In this document: positions 8,459 to 18,304 of the stretch, one piece after another
Position numbering within the stretch: the first letter of the stretch is position 1
Layout: the number at the start of each line of letters is the position of its first letter
Virus record (IMG/VR): IMGVR_UViG_3300035674_000009
Location: 1 to 37,371 of that record
DNA from: a virus
Direction: 5' to 3' (one strand)
DNA length: 37,371 nt
The notes under the pieces: generated by a model
The model's database searches: none
Seen by the model: only the letters and a program-made list of their open reading frames with translations
What the model was told of the DNA's origin: nothing
Made by a program: the position numbers and the translations under genes

Positions 8459-8622
8459 CCGATCTCACCTTCGGGACCTTCTTGGACCTGGGTCTGGGCG
8501 GTGAGACGAAGAAGAAGCTGGAGTGGATCGACAAAGTTCTCGCGAAGGGCCAGCCGGAACACGTCAGCGCCGCTCAGATAGGGCCTGCAGTGAACGAGCA
8601 GGAGATCGCACGAGAGAGGTAG
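8343..8622 (+). CDS. Minus-one frame extension of the tail assembly chaperone (gpGT-like)
   Basis: An open -1 frame overlaps the end of the chaperone gene and runs to a TAG at 8620-8622, just before the tape measure ATG. It reads APYQEFIWIAAWWHRYKS, then WDVRGCSLGVLTDLTFGTF, then a KKKLEWIDKVLAKG helix. It has normal protein composition, whereas the zero frame over the same bases is Arg/Ser-rich. No ATG or GTG in this frame could give an upstream start near the overlap, so programmed -1 frameshifting, the rule in this gene pair, is the likely way it is made. I could not identify a canonical slippery heptamer, so the given start is only approximate. Confidence 0.6.
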
Positions 8623-8626
8623 CCCG

Positions 8627-11600
8627 ATGGCGGTAGTCGGCAGCGCATATGTGGAGATCCATGCGCTGACCGACGCCGTCCAGGGCGAGATCTCCAGCGC
8701 ACTGCGCAGGGCCATGCAGAACGCTGGCCGGGACTCCGGCGACAGCTTCTCGAACGAGTTCGAGCGATCCACCATGTCCAGCTTCGCCCGGATCGGGCGG
8801 AGCATCGGTAACACGATCAAGGCCGCGTTCAACAGTGCCGGCCGGGACTCCGCCGACAGCTTCGCTGACTCCTTCGAGCGCGCCCTGGCGTCTCGCAAGC
8901 TGTCGGTGGCGGTCGGCATCGACCAGGCGGCGTTCCGAGCATCCCTGGCTCACGTGCAGGACTCGCTGGACTCCATCGACGGGCGCCGGATCAGCGTCAA
9001 CATCGACGTGCAGATGGGCGGTTCGATAGCGGAGCTGACGGCGCTCACAGCGCTGGTCGACGGGCTCGACGGGCGCCGAATCGACATCACGGCGAACGTG
9101 GACGCGGGCGGTGCGACCACGCAGCTGGGGCAGGTGGCCGCTGCTGCTGGTGCGGCGGACTCCGCCTTCAGCGGGATGCGGACACGAACCCTTGCGATTG
9201 CAACCGCCATCGCCGGGCTCGGTGGGCCGGCTCTCGGCATCGCCGCCAGCGCCCTGTCCGCACTGCCCGGCCTGCTGTTCTCCGTCGGCGCCGCTGGCGG
9301 TGTCCTCGCGCTGGGCATCAGCGGTGCACAGGTCGCTGCAGCGCACTTCAGTCAGTCCCTCGTGCCGTTGCGCGAGCGGCTTGCTGCAGTCTTCGCTGGC
9401 GGGCTGCCAGCCGCCTTCAACCAACTGCACGACATGCTGTACGCGATGGAAGGCCCGCTGACGGTCATCGCGGAACAGCTCGTCGGCATGGCGACGGGGC
9501 TCGCCGGCACCGTCACCTCAGCGCGCGGTCTGGAAGCGATCAACACGATCCTCGCCAACACCGCCGTCTTCATCGACAAGCTGACGCCTGCCATCGCGTC
9601 GGTGACGTGGAACCTGCTGATGATGGCGGCCGACGGTTCGCAGTACCTCGGTGGCCTGGCCAACGCCATCGACGCCGCGTCCTCCCGGTTCGAGAACATG
9701 TGGGTCCGACTACGCGAGTCGGGCACCGTCGAGGCCGCGCTGACGGGCTTGAACGACGTCATCGGCGCGCTGCTCGACGTGCTCACCGACCTCTTCGAGG
9801 CCGGCCTGATCCTCGGCGCCCAGCTCAACGGCCCCCTGGCAGAAGCGTTGCGCTCGCTCGGTCAGCTGGTGGTCAACATCGCGCCGATCTTCGGCGGGAT
9901 GGGTCTGGTCTTCCTGCAGCTCGTGTCGTCCATCTCCGACTCGCTCGGGCCCGCCCTGCAGATCCTCGGGCCGGCGTTCAACGATGTGGCGACGGTGGTC
10001 GCAGGGATGATCGTCCCGGTATTCCAGGCGCTCTCCCCGCTCTTCACAGCCATCGCGCAAATCCTGGCCGCCACCGCACCGCTGTGGATCCAGCTCGCGA
10101 CACTGCTCGGCGGCGCCGTCGTCCGGGCGATGGAACTGCTGACGCCGTACCTGCCGCAAATTGTGCAGGGCTTCGTCAACGCCGTGCCGGCTATCTCTCG
10201 ACTGATCGAGGCGGCGGCACCGCTCGCTCCACTGCTGCTGCTGTGGCTGGCCCGGTTCATGCCGGCGATTCCGATGGTGCTGCAGCTGTCCGGCGCCTTC
10301 GTCACACTGGCTCCGGCGTTAACGCCGGTCATCTCTGGCTTCGCCAGTCTGCTGGAGTTCCTCAGCCCCGTGCTGCCGTACATCACGATGGCGGTGGCGG
10401 CATCCAGTGCGCTGGGCACAGCCTTCAACATCCTCGGTGCGGCGTTCAACCTCCTCCGCCCTGGGCTGTCCTTCCTGCTGTCGACCTTCTCGATCCTGCG
10501 CACCGTCGTGACGGCGCTGTGGGGCGTCATCATGGCGCACCCGTTCATCGCGCTGGCAGCGGCAGTCATCGGCGCGGCGGTCTTCATCATCACGCACTGG
10601 GAGGAGGTCAAGGCCTTCTTCTCGAACCTCTGGCCGAACATCCAAGCCGCCGCTGCTACCGCGTGGGCCGCGATCACCTCGGCCGGCTCGGCGGCGTGGA
10701 GCTGGATCACCAGCACGTGGGGCACGGTCGCCAGCTGGTTCGGCGGTCTCTTCGGTCAGGCGCGTGACGCGATCATGGGCGCGTTCGCCTCGATCGGCAC
10801 CTTCTTCTCGAACCTGTGGAACGGACTGCTCACCAGTCTGACCAACGCGTGGAACTCGGTCATGGCCTTCTTCGCCGGCCTGCCCGGGATGATCGGCAGC
10901 GCGCTCACCTCGCTCGGGTCAGCCATCGCCAGCGGTGCGACGGCGGCGTGGGAGTGGCTGGTCAGCGCCGCTCGGACGGCCGGCTCGAACCTGCTGAGCT
11001 TCCTCGCCGAGCTACCGGGCATGATCGCTTACGGCCTCGGCTTCATGGTCGGCACGATCGCCCGACTCGCGGTGGACGCCTGGAACTGGCTCTACAAGGC
11101 CGCCACCGAGGCGTGGGAGTCCACGATGACGTGGCTGTCTACCGTCCCCGCCCGGATCGATGCGTGGTGGCAGGGTATCGAGGCCTCGATCAAGGCGTGG
11201 GCGGCTCGGGCGTGGGACTCGGTTACGACATCGGTCAGTACCGCGTGGGACAACACGATGGCGTGGCTGGCGGCGCTGCCGGCCCGCATCGATGCGTGGT
11301 GGCAGGGGCTGGAAGCGTCGATCAGGGCGTGGGCCAGTCGGACGTGGGACTCGGTCACCACGGCCGTCAGCACGGCGTGGGACAACACCATGGCGTGGCT
11401 CGACGCGCTGCCCACCCGAATCGAGGCGTGGTTCACCGGACTCGGCATCTCGATCGCCCTCTGGGCCCTGTCCACCTGGGACTCGGTTACGACGTCCGCT
11501 ACGACGGCGTGGAACAACACCATCGCGTACCTGGAGGGCCTGCCCGCGCGCATCAGTGAGTGGTTCACGAACCTGAAAGTCTCAATGATCATCTGGGCCG

Positions 11601-14600
11601 GAGAGACCTGGAACAGCCTCTGGCAGGCAGCGGAGGACGCCGGCAACCGGGTCATCGCGTGGCTGGAAGGCTTGCCCGCGCGCATCTCCGCCACGCTGGA
11701 GGCGGCCGACCAGTGGCTGACTCAGGCTGGTAACGACATCATCCAGGGCCTGGAGAACGGCATCACCGCCGCGTGGGAAGGCTTCACCGGCTGGCTGGGC
11801 GGGCTCTGGGACCAGTTCATCCAGGGCTTCAAGGACGCCTTCGGCGTGGCCTCCCCCTCGACGATCTTCGCCGGCTTCGGTAGCGACATCATCACCGGCC
11901 TGCTCAACGGTCTGAACAGCATGGTCCAGACCGTTCTGGACTTCTTCACAAACTTGATCAACACGATCACGACCACCTGGACCACCGGCTGGGCCGTTCT
12001 GGAAGCTGCCGCCGTCCAGGGCTTCAACAACTTCGTGAACAACTTCACGGCGATCTTCCAGATTCTCGGCCAGGTCTGGGACCAGATTTGGGTCGGCATC
12101 CACGTGATGTTCGGTCAGATCTGGAACACCATCTACGCGACGGCGCAGACTGTCTGGAATGCTCTGCAGGCGTACTACCAGGGTGTCTGGAACGCTTTTT
12201 CTCAGCTCTGGACTGATCTGTGGAACAACATGATGGCGTTCTTCCAGAATATCTGGAATGCCATTCGTGAGTACGCGGTGTCTGCCTGGAACGCCGTGTC
12301 GACCTTCTTCTCGCAGGCGTGGGACGCCTACTACGCGCTGTGGCAGAACCTGTGGAACACAGTCATGCAGTTCTTCCAGCAGATCTGGGAGAGCATCCGT
12401 CAGTTCGCGCTGTCCATCTGGAACGCTATCCAGACCTTCTACAACGGCGCGTACGAAGCCTACCGACAGGGCTGGGGAGCGCTCTGGCAGCACATCTTGG
12501 ACTTCTTCAGCCAGATCTGGAACGCGATCTGGGCGTTCGCCCAGTCGATCTGGAACTCCATCTGGAGCTTCTTCGAGAACGCCTTCAACGCCTACCGCCA
12601 GTTCTTCGAGTCGATCTGGACGGCTATCCGGACGTATTTCGAGTCGATCTGGAATGCGATCTTCGCCTTCGGCCAGTCGATCTGGAACGCGATTTCGTCC
12701 TTCTTCACCGGTGCCTTCAACGCCTATCGGCAGTTCTTCGAGTCGATTTGGAACGCCGTCTCGACGTTCTGGTCGACGACCTGGAACGCCATCCGCGCGG
12801 CCGGCGAGAGTATCTGGAACTCGATCTCCAGCTTCTTCACCAACTCACTGAACACCTTCAGGAGCGCGTGGGATTCGATCTGGAACGGCGTTGTCTCCAG
12901 CTTCGAGAACATCTTCGGTGGCGCGAAGGCCATCGCCGAGCGCATCTGGAACGACATCAAGGGCGTCGTCCGAGGCGGTATCCAGATTGTCGCGAACATC
13001 ATCGACTGGCCGATCAACAAGATCAACAGTCTGCTGGGCACCAGCCTCGGCACACTGGGCGTCATCCCCGCGTTCGCTGGCGGTGGTCACGCGGGCGAAG
13101 GACGCGTGACCGGCATCGGCGGACGCCGCGCTGACCGCGTGCCGGCGCTGCTGTCGCCCGAGGAGCACGTCTGGAGCGATCGTGAGGTACGCGGAGCTGG
13201 CGGACACCACGAGGTCGCCAGACTCCGTGAGGCAGCGCGCACGGGCCGGATGCACACCGACATCGGCTCTCGACTGCCGGAGTTCATGCCGTCCGCCGCT
13301 CGCCCGCAGGACAAGCGCTTCTTCGCCGACGGCGGCTACATGCGCAGCGGGCACCTCGTCATCCCCCGCCTGGCATCCTCCGGCCAGATCGCTGCAGTAG
13401 TGCAGAAGCAGTTCCCTGGCGCCCGTCTCACCTCCGGCTACCGCCCTGGTGATGGCAGCTCGCTGCACGCCGTGCCTCCGGCGGGCAACGCGGCCGACAT
13501 GACCGGCACAGTCGGCTCGCCCACCGGTAACAAGGGCATGGCCGACATCGAGGCGTGGTGGGCGGCCACGTTCGGCGCGACCACGGACCAGTTGATCTAC
13601 AACGGCGCTGGCGACCGTCAGTCGAACCTCTTAAACGGTCGTCCTCACGCCTACAGCGCCGCGACGCAGGCCGATCACCACGACCACGTACACATCGGCT
13701 ATCGGGGCCCGCTGGACGCACCGACCGGCGGCGTGGTCGGTGCCGCTCTCGACGCCGTTGCGGCAGTCGTGGACTGGGCCGCAGTCTTTGACACCGCAGC
13801 CGCCACCTTCGGCGGCAAGAACGGCGTCCTCGCCTTCGCCAGGGGCTTGATCCCGGACACTCCGCCGTGGCTGGAGCCGGTCGGTGTCGGTTTCGTGGAG
13901 AAGTCGTGGGACGGCCTCCGGAACACCGTCATCCGGATGCTAGAGAACAGCGCCGCCACCGGTTCGGCCGCTGCCGGTCTCGCAGTCGCACCCACCGGTG
14001 GCGTCCAGCAGCAGGTCGCTCAGACGCTCGCTTCGCGCGGCTGGGGATCGGGCCCACAATGGGACGCATTGAGCTGGATCGTGCAGAAAGAATCGGGTTG
14101 GAATCCGAAGGCAAAGAACCCGGCTAGCACCGCCTCAGGGCTCTTCCAGCACATTAATTCTACCTGGAATGCGTACAAGCCTGCGGGTGTGACTGCTCCT
14201 CGAATGATGGACGCTACGGTGCCTCAGCAGGCTCAGGGTGGCGGTAATTACATCGCCGCTCGGTACGACAACCCGCTCGCCGCCAAGCAGTTCTGGCAGG
14301 AGATGGGCTGGTACGACCGAGGCGGCGCGCTGCCCAGGGGCATGAGCCTGTCCATGAACAACACCGGTCACGCCGAGACGGTGCTGCCGATCGAGCCGAG
14401 GAAGTTCATCGCCGGCTTCCGCGACGGCGGCTGGTGGGGCGGCAGCTGGGGTCGTGGGCACCAGCGCAACAGCAGCCACCGCGACTGGGACCGCGACCGG
14501 CACCGTGGCTGGGACCGGGACAACGACTGGGACCGTCGTCGTGGGCACCACGGCTGGTGGAACCGCCACGACAACTACTGGGGCGACGAGGACTCGTGGC

Positions 14601-15217
14601 ACCGGAACCGTTCGCCGCACGACATGGGACCGTTCGACTACGTCGGCAATCGGACGTGGTGGCGCGAGGGCGCCGGTCCGCAAGCTCCGCGTCCGGGTCC
14701 GCCGCAGCCGCCGCCCCCGCCGCCTCCGCCGCCGCGCCCGGTGCGCGCGGAGCTGCCGACCGGCGACATCGGCCGGATGTTCCAGGAGACGATCCAGCGG
14801 ATCGCTCCCGAGCTGTGGATGTCCTTGCAGGCGGGTGCGCTCGGTCAGGCCGGCGATGTCGCCAAGTCGATCCTGAACAACCCCGCGCGACTCTCGGCGA
14901 TCCAGTCCTCGATCGCCGCGCAGGCCGGCGGAGTGAGCGTCGACATCTCGGAGATGATCAGCAACCTGATCTCCAGCGTTTCCGGCGCTGGCGTGGGCGC
15001 GGTGCCAACGGCGCCGACCCAGACGGCGACCTCGCTGCTGAACACTGCGACCGAGGTCATCGGCTCGACCGCCAGCGGTACGCAGGTCGCGGAGGGGGCT
15101 GTGCAAGCCACCGTCCAGGTCAATGGCAATCTGGACAACGTGACTGTCGGGCAGCTGCAGGGCACGCTGCAGGCCTTCGGCAATCAGATCGTCCAGGAAC
15201 TGGTTGCGAGGAGCTGA
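8627..15217 (+). CDS. Tape measure protein with peptidase-like and lytic transglycosylase-like domains
   Basis: At 2196 residues this is the largest protein. It sets tail length and helps DNA entry. Residues 1-150 are helical. Hydrophobic membrane-like stretches occur around residues 185-235, 440-520 and 540-660. Residues about 828-1000 contain 44-residue repeats (132-base period) and about 1165-1430 contain 11-residue Trp/Phe repeats. Residues about 1580-1690 resemble an M15 or VanY-like peptidase domain, ending in the metal-type motif HHDHVHIG. Residues about 1800-1900 resemble a lytic transglycosylase, with VQKESGWNP (putative catalytic Glu) and ASGLFQHI. Residues about 1930-2010 are rich in Trp, Arg, Asp and His, followed by a poly-proline run. 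The C-terminus is helical. The ATG lies five bases after the chaperone extension. Confidence 0.92.
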   Translation: MAVVGSAYVEIHALTDAVQGEISSALRRAMQNAGRDSGDSFSNEFERSTMSSFARIGRSIGNTIKAAFNSAGRDSADSFADSFERALASRKLSVAVGIDQAAFRASLAHVQDSLDSIDGRRISVNIDVQMGGSIAELTALTALVDGLDGRRIDITANVDAGGATTQLGQVAAAAGAADSAFSGMRTRTLAIATAIAGLGGPALGIAASALSALPGLLFSVGAAGGVLALGISGAQVAAAHFSQSLVPLRERLAAVFAGGLPAAFNQLHDMLYAMEGPLTVIAEQLVGMATGLAGTVTSARGLEAINTILANTAVFIDKLTPAIASVTWNLLMMAADGSQYLGGLANAIDAASSRFENMWVRLRESGTVEAALTGLNDVIGALLDVLTDLFEAGLILGAQLNGPLAEALRSLGQLVVNIAPIFGGMGLVFLQLVSSISDSLGPALQILGPAFNDVATVVAGMIVPVFQALSPLFTAIAQILAATAPLWIQLATLLGGAVVRAMELLTPYLPQIVQGFVNAVPAISRLIEAAAPLAPLLLLWLARFMPAIPMVLQLSGAFVTLAPALTPVISGFASLLEFLSPVLPYITMAVAASSALGTAFNILGAAFNLLRPGLSFLLSTFSILRTVVTALWGVIMAHPFIALAAAVIGAAVFIITHWEEVKAFFSNLWPNIQAAAATAWAAITSAGSAAWSWITSTWGTVASWFGGLFGQARDAIMGAFASIGTFFSNLWNGLLTSLTNAWNSVMAFFAGLPGMIGSALTSLGSAIASGATAAWEWLVSAARTAGSNLLSFLAELPGMIAYGLGFMVGTIARLAVDAWNWLYKAATEAWESTMTWLSTVPARIDAWWQGIEASIKAWAARAWDSVTTSVSTAWDNTMAWLAALPARIDAWWQGLEASIRAWASRTWDSVTTAVSTAWDNTMAWLDALPTRIEAWFTGLGISIALWALSTWDSVTTSATTAWNNTIAYLEGLPARISEWFTNLKVSMIIWAGETWNSLWQAAEDAGNRVIAWLEGLPARISATLEAADQWLTQAGNDIIQGLENGITAAWEGFTGWLGGLWDQFIQGFKDAFGVASPSTIFAGFGSDIITGLLNGLNSMVQTVLDFFTNLINTITTTWTTGWAVLEAAAVQGFNNFVNNFTAIFQILGQVWDQIWVGIHVMFGQIWNTIYATAQTVWNALQAYYQGVWNAFSQLWTDLWNNMMAFFQNIWNAIREYAVSAWNAVSTFFSQAWDAYYALWQNLWNTVMQFFQQIWESIRQFALSIWNAIQTFYNGAYEAYRQGWGALWQHILDFFSQIWNAIWAFAQSIWNSIWSFFENAFNAYRQFFESIWTAIRTYFESIWNAIFAFGQSIWNAISSFFTGAFNAYRQFFESIWNAVSTFWSTTWNAIRAAGESIWNSISSFFTNSLNTFRSAWDSIWNGVVSSFENIFGGAKAIAERIWNDIKGVVRGGIQIVANIIDWPINKINSLLGTSLGTLGVIPAFAGGGHAGEGRVTGIGGRRADRVPALLSPEEHVWSDREVRGAGGHHEVARLREAARTGRMHTDIGSRLPEFMPSAARPQDKRFFADGGYMRSGHLVIPRLASSGQIAAVVQKQFPGARLTSGYRPGDGSSLHAVPPAGNAADMTGTVGSPTGNKGMADIEAWWAATFGATTDQLIYNGAGDRQSNLLNGRPHAYSAATQADHHDHVHIGYRGPLDAPTGGVVGAALDAVAAVVDWAAVFDTAAATFGGKNGVLAFARGLIPDTPPWLEPVGVGFVEKSWDGLRNTVIRMLENSAATGSAAAGLAVAPTGGVQQQVAQTLASRGWGSGPQWDALSWIVQKESGWNPKAKNPASTASGLFQHINSTWNAYKPAGVTAPRMMDATVPQQAQGGGNYIAARYDNPLAAKQFWQEMGWYDRGGALPRGMSLSMNNTGHAETVLPIEPRKFIAGFRDGGWWGGSWGRGHQRNSSHRDWDRDRHRGWDRDNDWDRRRGHHGWWNRHDNYWGDEDSWHRNRSPHDMGPFDYVGNRTWWREGAGPQAPRPGPPQPPPPPPPPPRPVRAELPTGDIGRMFQETIQRIAPELWMSLQAGALGQAGDVAKSILNNPARLSAIQSSIAAQAGGVSVDISEMISNLISSVSGAGVGAVPTAPTQTATSLLNTATEVIGSTASGTQVAEGAVQATVQVNGNLDNVTVGQLQGTLQAFGNQIVQELVARS

Positions 15218-15220
15218 CCG

Positions 15221-18200
15221 ATGCCTGACTTCCCGTTCTACGCGACCAGTTCCAACAACTACGACCAGAACAACAACAAGCACAACTCGGGTCACCTGCA
15301 CCAGGGCTACGGCGCTGACGGGCACCACCACAGCGACAACCAGCGCGCGATGGTCATCTTCGACTCGGCCGACATCCGGGCAAAGCTGGCTGGACACACG
15401 GTCCAGTCGTGCACGCTCAACTGGACGGTCTACGACGTCGAGGGCACGCAGTGCGTCTTCTTCATCGGCACGCACAACTACACGGCGCTGCCGAACAGCG
15501 CGGCCAGCTCGCGGATGGCGACCGACCGCGTCCGTTACTCCTTCAGCCAGAACATGACCAACCAGACGGTCTCAGGCGTCAGCATCGGCGCCACGATCGG
15601 CCAGGAGTTCAAGGACGGCGTCACCACCGGGATCATGTTCGGCCCGGCCGCCACGAGCCCGACCGACAACGGCGCGGACATCCTGCCGCACACCGAGACG
15701 ACTGCGACCCGGCGCCCGTACATCGTCATCACGGCGACCCCGTCCAACGTCAAGCCTGACCCTCCCACTCTGCTTACTCCGGCGGCCAACTCAGTCGGCG
15801 ACCTCAGCAACGCCGGTGGCGTCTTCACCTGGACGCACAACGATCCGAACGGTGACCCGCAGGCGGCCTTCCGCTTCCGCAGGAACAAGGGCGGCGGAGT
15901 CTACGACTACTGGAACGGCACGACTTTCGTCAGCACGGATACGCGGATCGCCAGCTCAGCGCAGACGGTCACGATCCCGGCCGGTCAGTGGGCGAACAAC
16001 ACCGCCTACTCGTGGTCGGTCCAGACCGAGGACCCTGGTGGCCTCATCAGCGACCGGTCGGTCGAGCGCGTCGTCTACGCGTCCAACCCACCCGTCGCGA
16101 CGATCACCGCACCGGCGGGCAACGTCACCGTCGCTCGTCCGACGCTGCGATGGACCTTCTCAGACCCCGACGGGCAGCCGCAGTACGGCTGGATCGCTCA
16201 GGTCGTGCCGTCGGAGGTCTACAACGTCGCCGGCTACAACCCGGACAACTACACCAGCCCGGCCTTCTCCACCTCGGGAGCCGGCGCCACGTCGTCTCTG
16301 GTGAGTCCGGTCGACCTAGTCAACCACAAGACGTACCGCGCCTACGTGAAAGTCGCCAGCTCGCCGCTGCCGACCAGCGCGCTGCAGTACTCCCAGTGGG
16401 CGACATCGACCTTCACGATCATTGTCCCGCCCTTCGCGCCGTCCATGGTCTTCCCGCAGAACGGTGGCACGGCTGACCTCTCGGCCGGCTTCTCCATGGA
16501 CTGGAACAACACCTTCTACGGGCCCGGCTCGCAGACGGCGTTCGCCATCCGGCGGATCGTGGCCGGCGGCGGCTACCAGTGGTGGAACGGCCTGAACTGG
16601 AACTCCACCACTGAAGTTCTCCTGTCAGGCACCCAGAGCCAGTACGCCTTCCGACCGACAGAGATCGCGAACGGTCAGACCTTCACCTTCTCCGTCGCCA
16701 TTCTCGATGACTTCAACCAGAAGTCGCCGTACTCCCCTGGCGCGACAGTCACCGGTTCGGCGCAGGCGCAGGTCACGATCATCTCGCCACGCGATGTGGC
16801 GATCACCACCCAGCCGCTCGTGCAGTGGACGGCGTACGACCCGGAGAACGACCCGCAGCAGACCTACCAGGTGCGAATCCTGGCGGAAGCCACGTACACC
16901 GGCCAGGGCGCGACGTGGAACCCGGGAACCGCCACGGCGGTCTGGGACACCGGCGAGCTGACCGACCCTGGCGGTCTCACGCGCAGCGCGGTGGTCTCGA
17001 CCAACCTCACGAACGGTTCGACGTACCGCGCCTACGTGCGGGTGAAGACGGGCGGGGTCTACTCCGGTTGGACGTACTCGGAGTTCCAGGTCTCCCTCAT
17101 CGGACCGGCCACGCCGGAGATGACCGCCGTGGTCGATCCGGACAACGCGAGCATCGTCATCTCGATCCAGGGGCGGGACTCCTTCTTCACCCCTGCGGTG
17201 GCCGGTAACTTCTCCGGCTGGCAGGCCAACACAAACGCCACGGTGTCCAACCAGGTCTTCTTCGCCTCGGCGCACAGCTCGCGCATCTCGACCATGACCG
17301 CCACCGCCACCGGCGGCATGCGCGCCACGACCTCGGACGCCTACCCCGTCTACCCGGGACAGGTTTACACCGCCGCTGCGACCATCTCGATGGCCACTGG
17401 GACGGCCGGCGGTGGCCAGCAGGCGTTCATCGAGCTGCACTTCACTGACGCAGCCGACGCCGAGGTCGGCCGTGTGGGCGGCAACATCATTTTGGACGAC
17501 TCCGCGCAGCGCAGCTCGGTTACCGCTGCAGCACCGGACAACGCAGTCAACGCGCGGATCCGCGTGCAGATCGTGGAGGCGCCGGTCGGCGCCGTGCACG
17601 CGTGGTTCGACCCGGTCTTCCGCACCGGCACCGGTGGCGAGTGGTCGCCCGGCGGTCTGGTGGGACTGACCAAGGTGTCCGTGCGTGATATCGAACACGA
17701 CCGGCTCATCCGGCGCGCACAGCAGGTCCCCGTTCCGACGACCACGCAGCTGGTCACCCTGCGGGACGAAGAGATCCACATCGGCGAGCAGCACGACTAC
17801 GAGGTGGTCACCTCAACCGTTTATCCGGGTGGGGCGGTGCTGACCAGCGAACCAGGCATGATCGGGCCACTGATCTGGACCTCGGGCTGGCTGTGGCTGT
17901 CCGACCCGCTGCGCGTGAACACCGCCCGGCCGTTCGGTCCGCAGTCGCTCGGTGACATCGTCCGGCCGATCCGGCAGGGCAAGTTCCGGCCGCTCGGACG
18001 CGCGGACGCCGTCGTCACGACCGGGACGCGCGGACTCCGGGAGGGCTCTTTCAAGCTAGTCACCTGGACCCGAGAAGAGCGCGAGGCCTTCCAGGAGCTT
18101 GTGGAGACCTCCGGCGTGCTGCTGCTGCGCGTCCCACCCGACCAGGGGGATACGCGGGGGGACACGATCTTCATCCGGGTCCAGGGTGACTCGCCCGAGG

Positions 18201-18304
18201 CGCGTCCGCTTCCGCACCGCACCCCGCACCGTACGATCGAGCAGGCGTGGGTGGAGCAGTATCGTCCGCTCGACCTGCTGGAATGGGATGACGAAGGAAG
18301 CTGA
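15221..18304 (+). CDS. Minor tail protein with repeated beta-sandwich domains
   Basis: This 1027-residue protein is strand-rich. The first 170 residues include a His/Asn-rich start (HLHQGYGADGHHH) and an adhesin-like beta sandwich. Three related modules of about 120 residues follow (residues about 185-290, 290-405 and 405-510, with a fourth to 630). Each starts with a PxxLTPA or PxxPQNGG-type strand and includes a WT-DPNGDPQ-like turn, which resembles fibronectin type III-like modules of phage tails. Residues 650-790 form a jelly-roll-like domain (GNFSGWQANTNATVSN). The C-terminal 240 residues, with LVTLRDEEIHIGEQHDYEVV and a distal-tail-like end, probably bind the tail hub. It acts at the tail tip. 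Confidence 0.75.
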   Translation: MPDFPFYATSSNNYDQNNNKHNSGHLHQGYGADGHHHSDNQRAMVIFDSADIRAKLAGHTVQSCTLNWTVYDVEGTQCVFFIGTHNYTALPNSAASSRMATDRVRYSFSQNMTNQTVSGVSIGATIGQEFKDGVTTGIMFGPAATSPTDNGADILPHTETTATRRPYIVITATPSNVKPDPPTLLTPAANSVGDLSNAGGVFTWTHNDPNGDPQAAFRFRRNKGGGVYDYWNGTTFVSTDTRIASSAQTVTIPAGQWANNTAYSWSVQTEDPGGLISDRSVERVVYASNPPVATITAPAGNVTVARPTLRWTFSDPDGQPQYGWIAQVVPSEVYNVAGYNPDNYTSPAFSTSGAGATSSLVSPVDLVNHKTYRAYVKVASSPLPTSALQYSQWATSTFTIIVPPFAPSMVFPQNGGTADLSAGFSMDWNNTFYGPGSQTAFAIRRIVAGGGYQWWNGLNWNSTTEVLLSGTQSQYAFRPTEIANGQTFTFSVAILDDFNQKSPYSPGATVTGSAQAQVTIISPRDVAITTQPLVQWTAYDPENDPQQTYQVRILAEATYTGQGATWNPGTATAVWDTGELTDPGGLTRSAVVSTNLTNGSTYRAYVRVKTGGVYSGWTYSEFQVSLIGPATPEMTAVVDPDNASIVISIQGRDSFFTPAVAGNFSGWQANTNATVSNQVFFASAHSSRISTMTATATGGMRATTSDAYPVYPGQVYTAAATISMATGTAGGGQQAFIELHFTDAADAEVGRVGGNIILDDSAQRSSVTAAAPDNAVNARIRVQIVEAPVGAVHAWFDPVFRTGTGGEWSPGGLVGLTKVSVRDIEHDRLIRRAQQVPVPTTTQLVTLRDEEIHIGEQHDYEVVTSTVYPGGAVLTSEPGMIGPLIWTSGWLWLSDPLRVNTARPFGPQSLGDIVRPIRQGKFRPLGRADAVVTTGTRGLREGSFKLVTWTREEREAFQELVETSGVLLLRVPPDQGDTRGDTIFIRVQGDSPEARPLPHRTPHRTIEQAWVEQYRPLDLLEWDDEGS

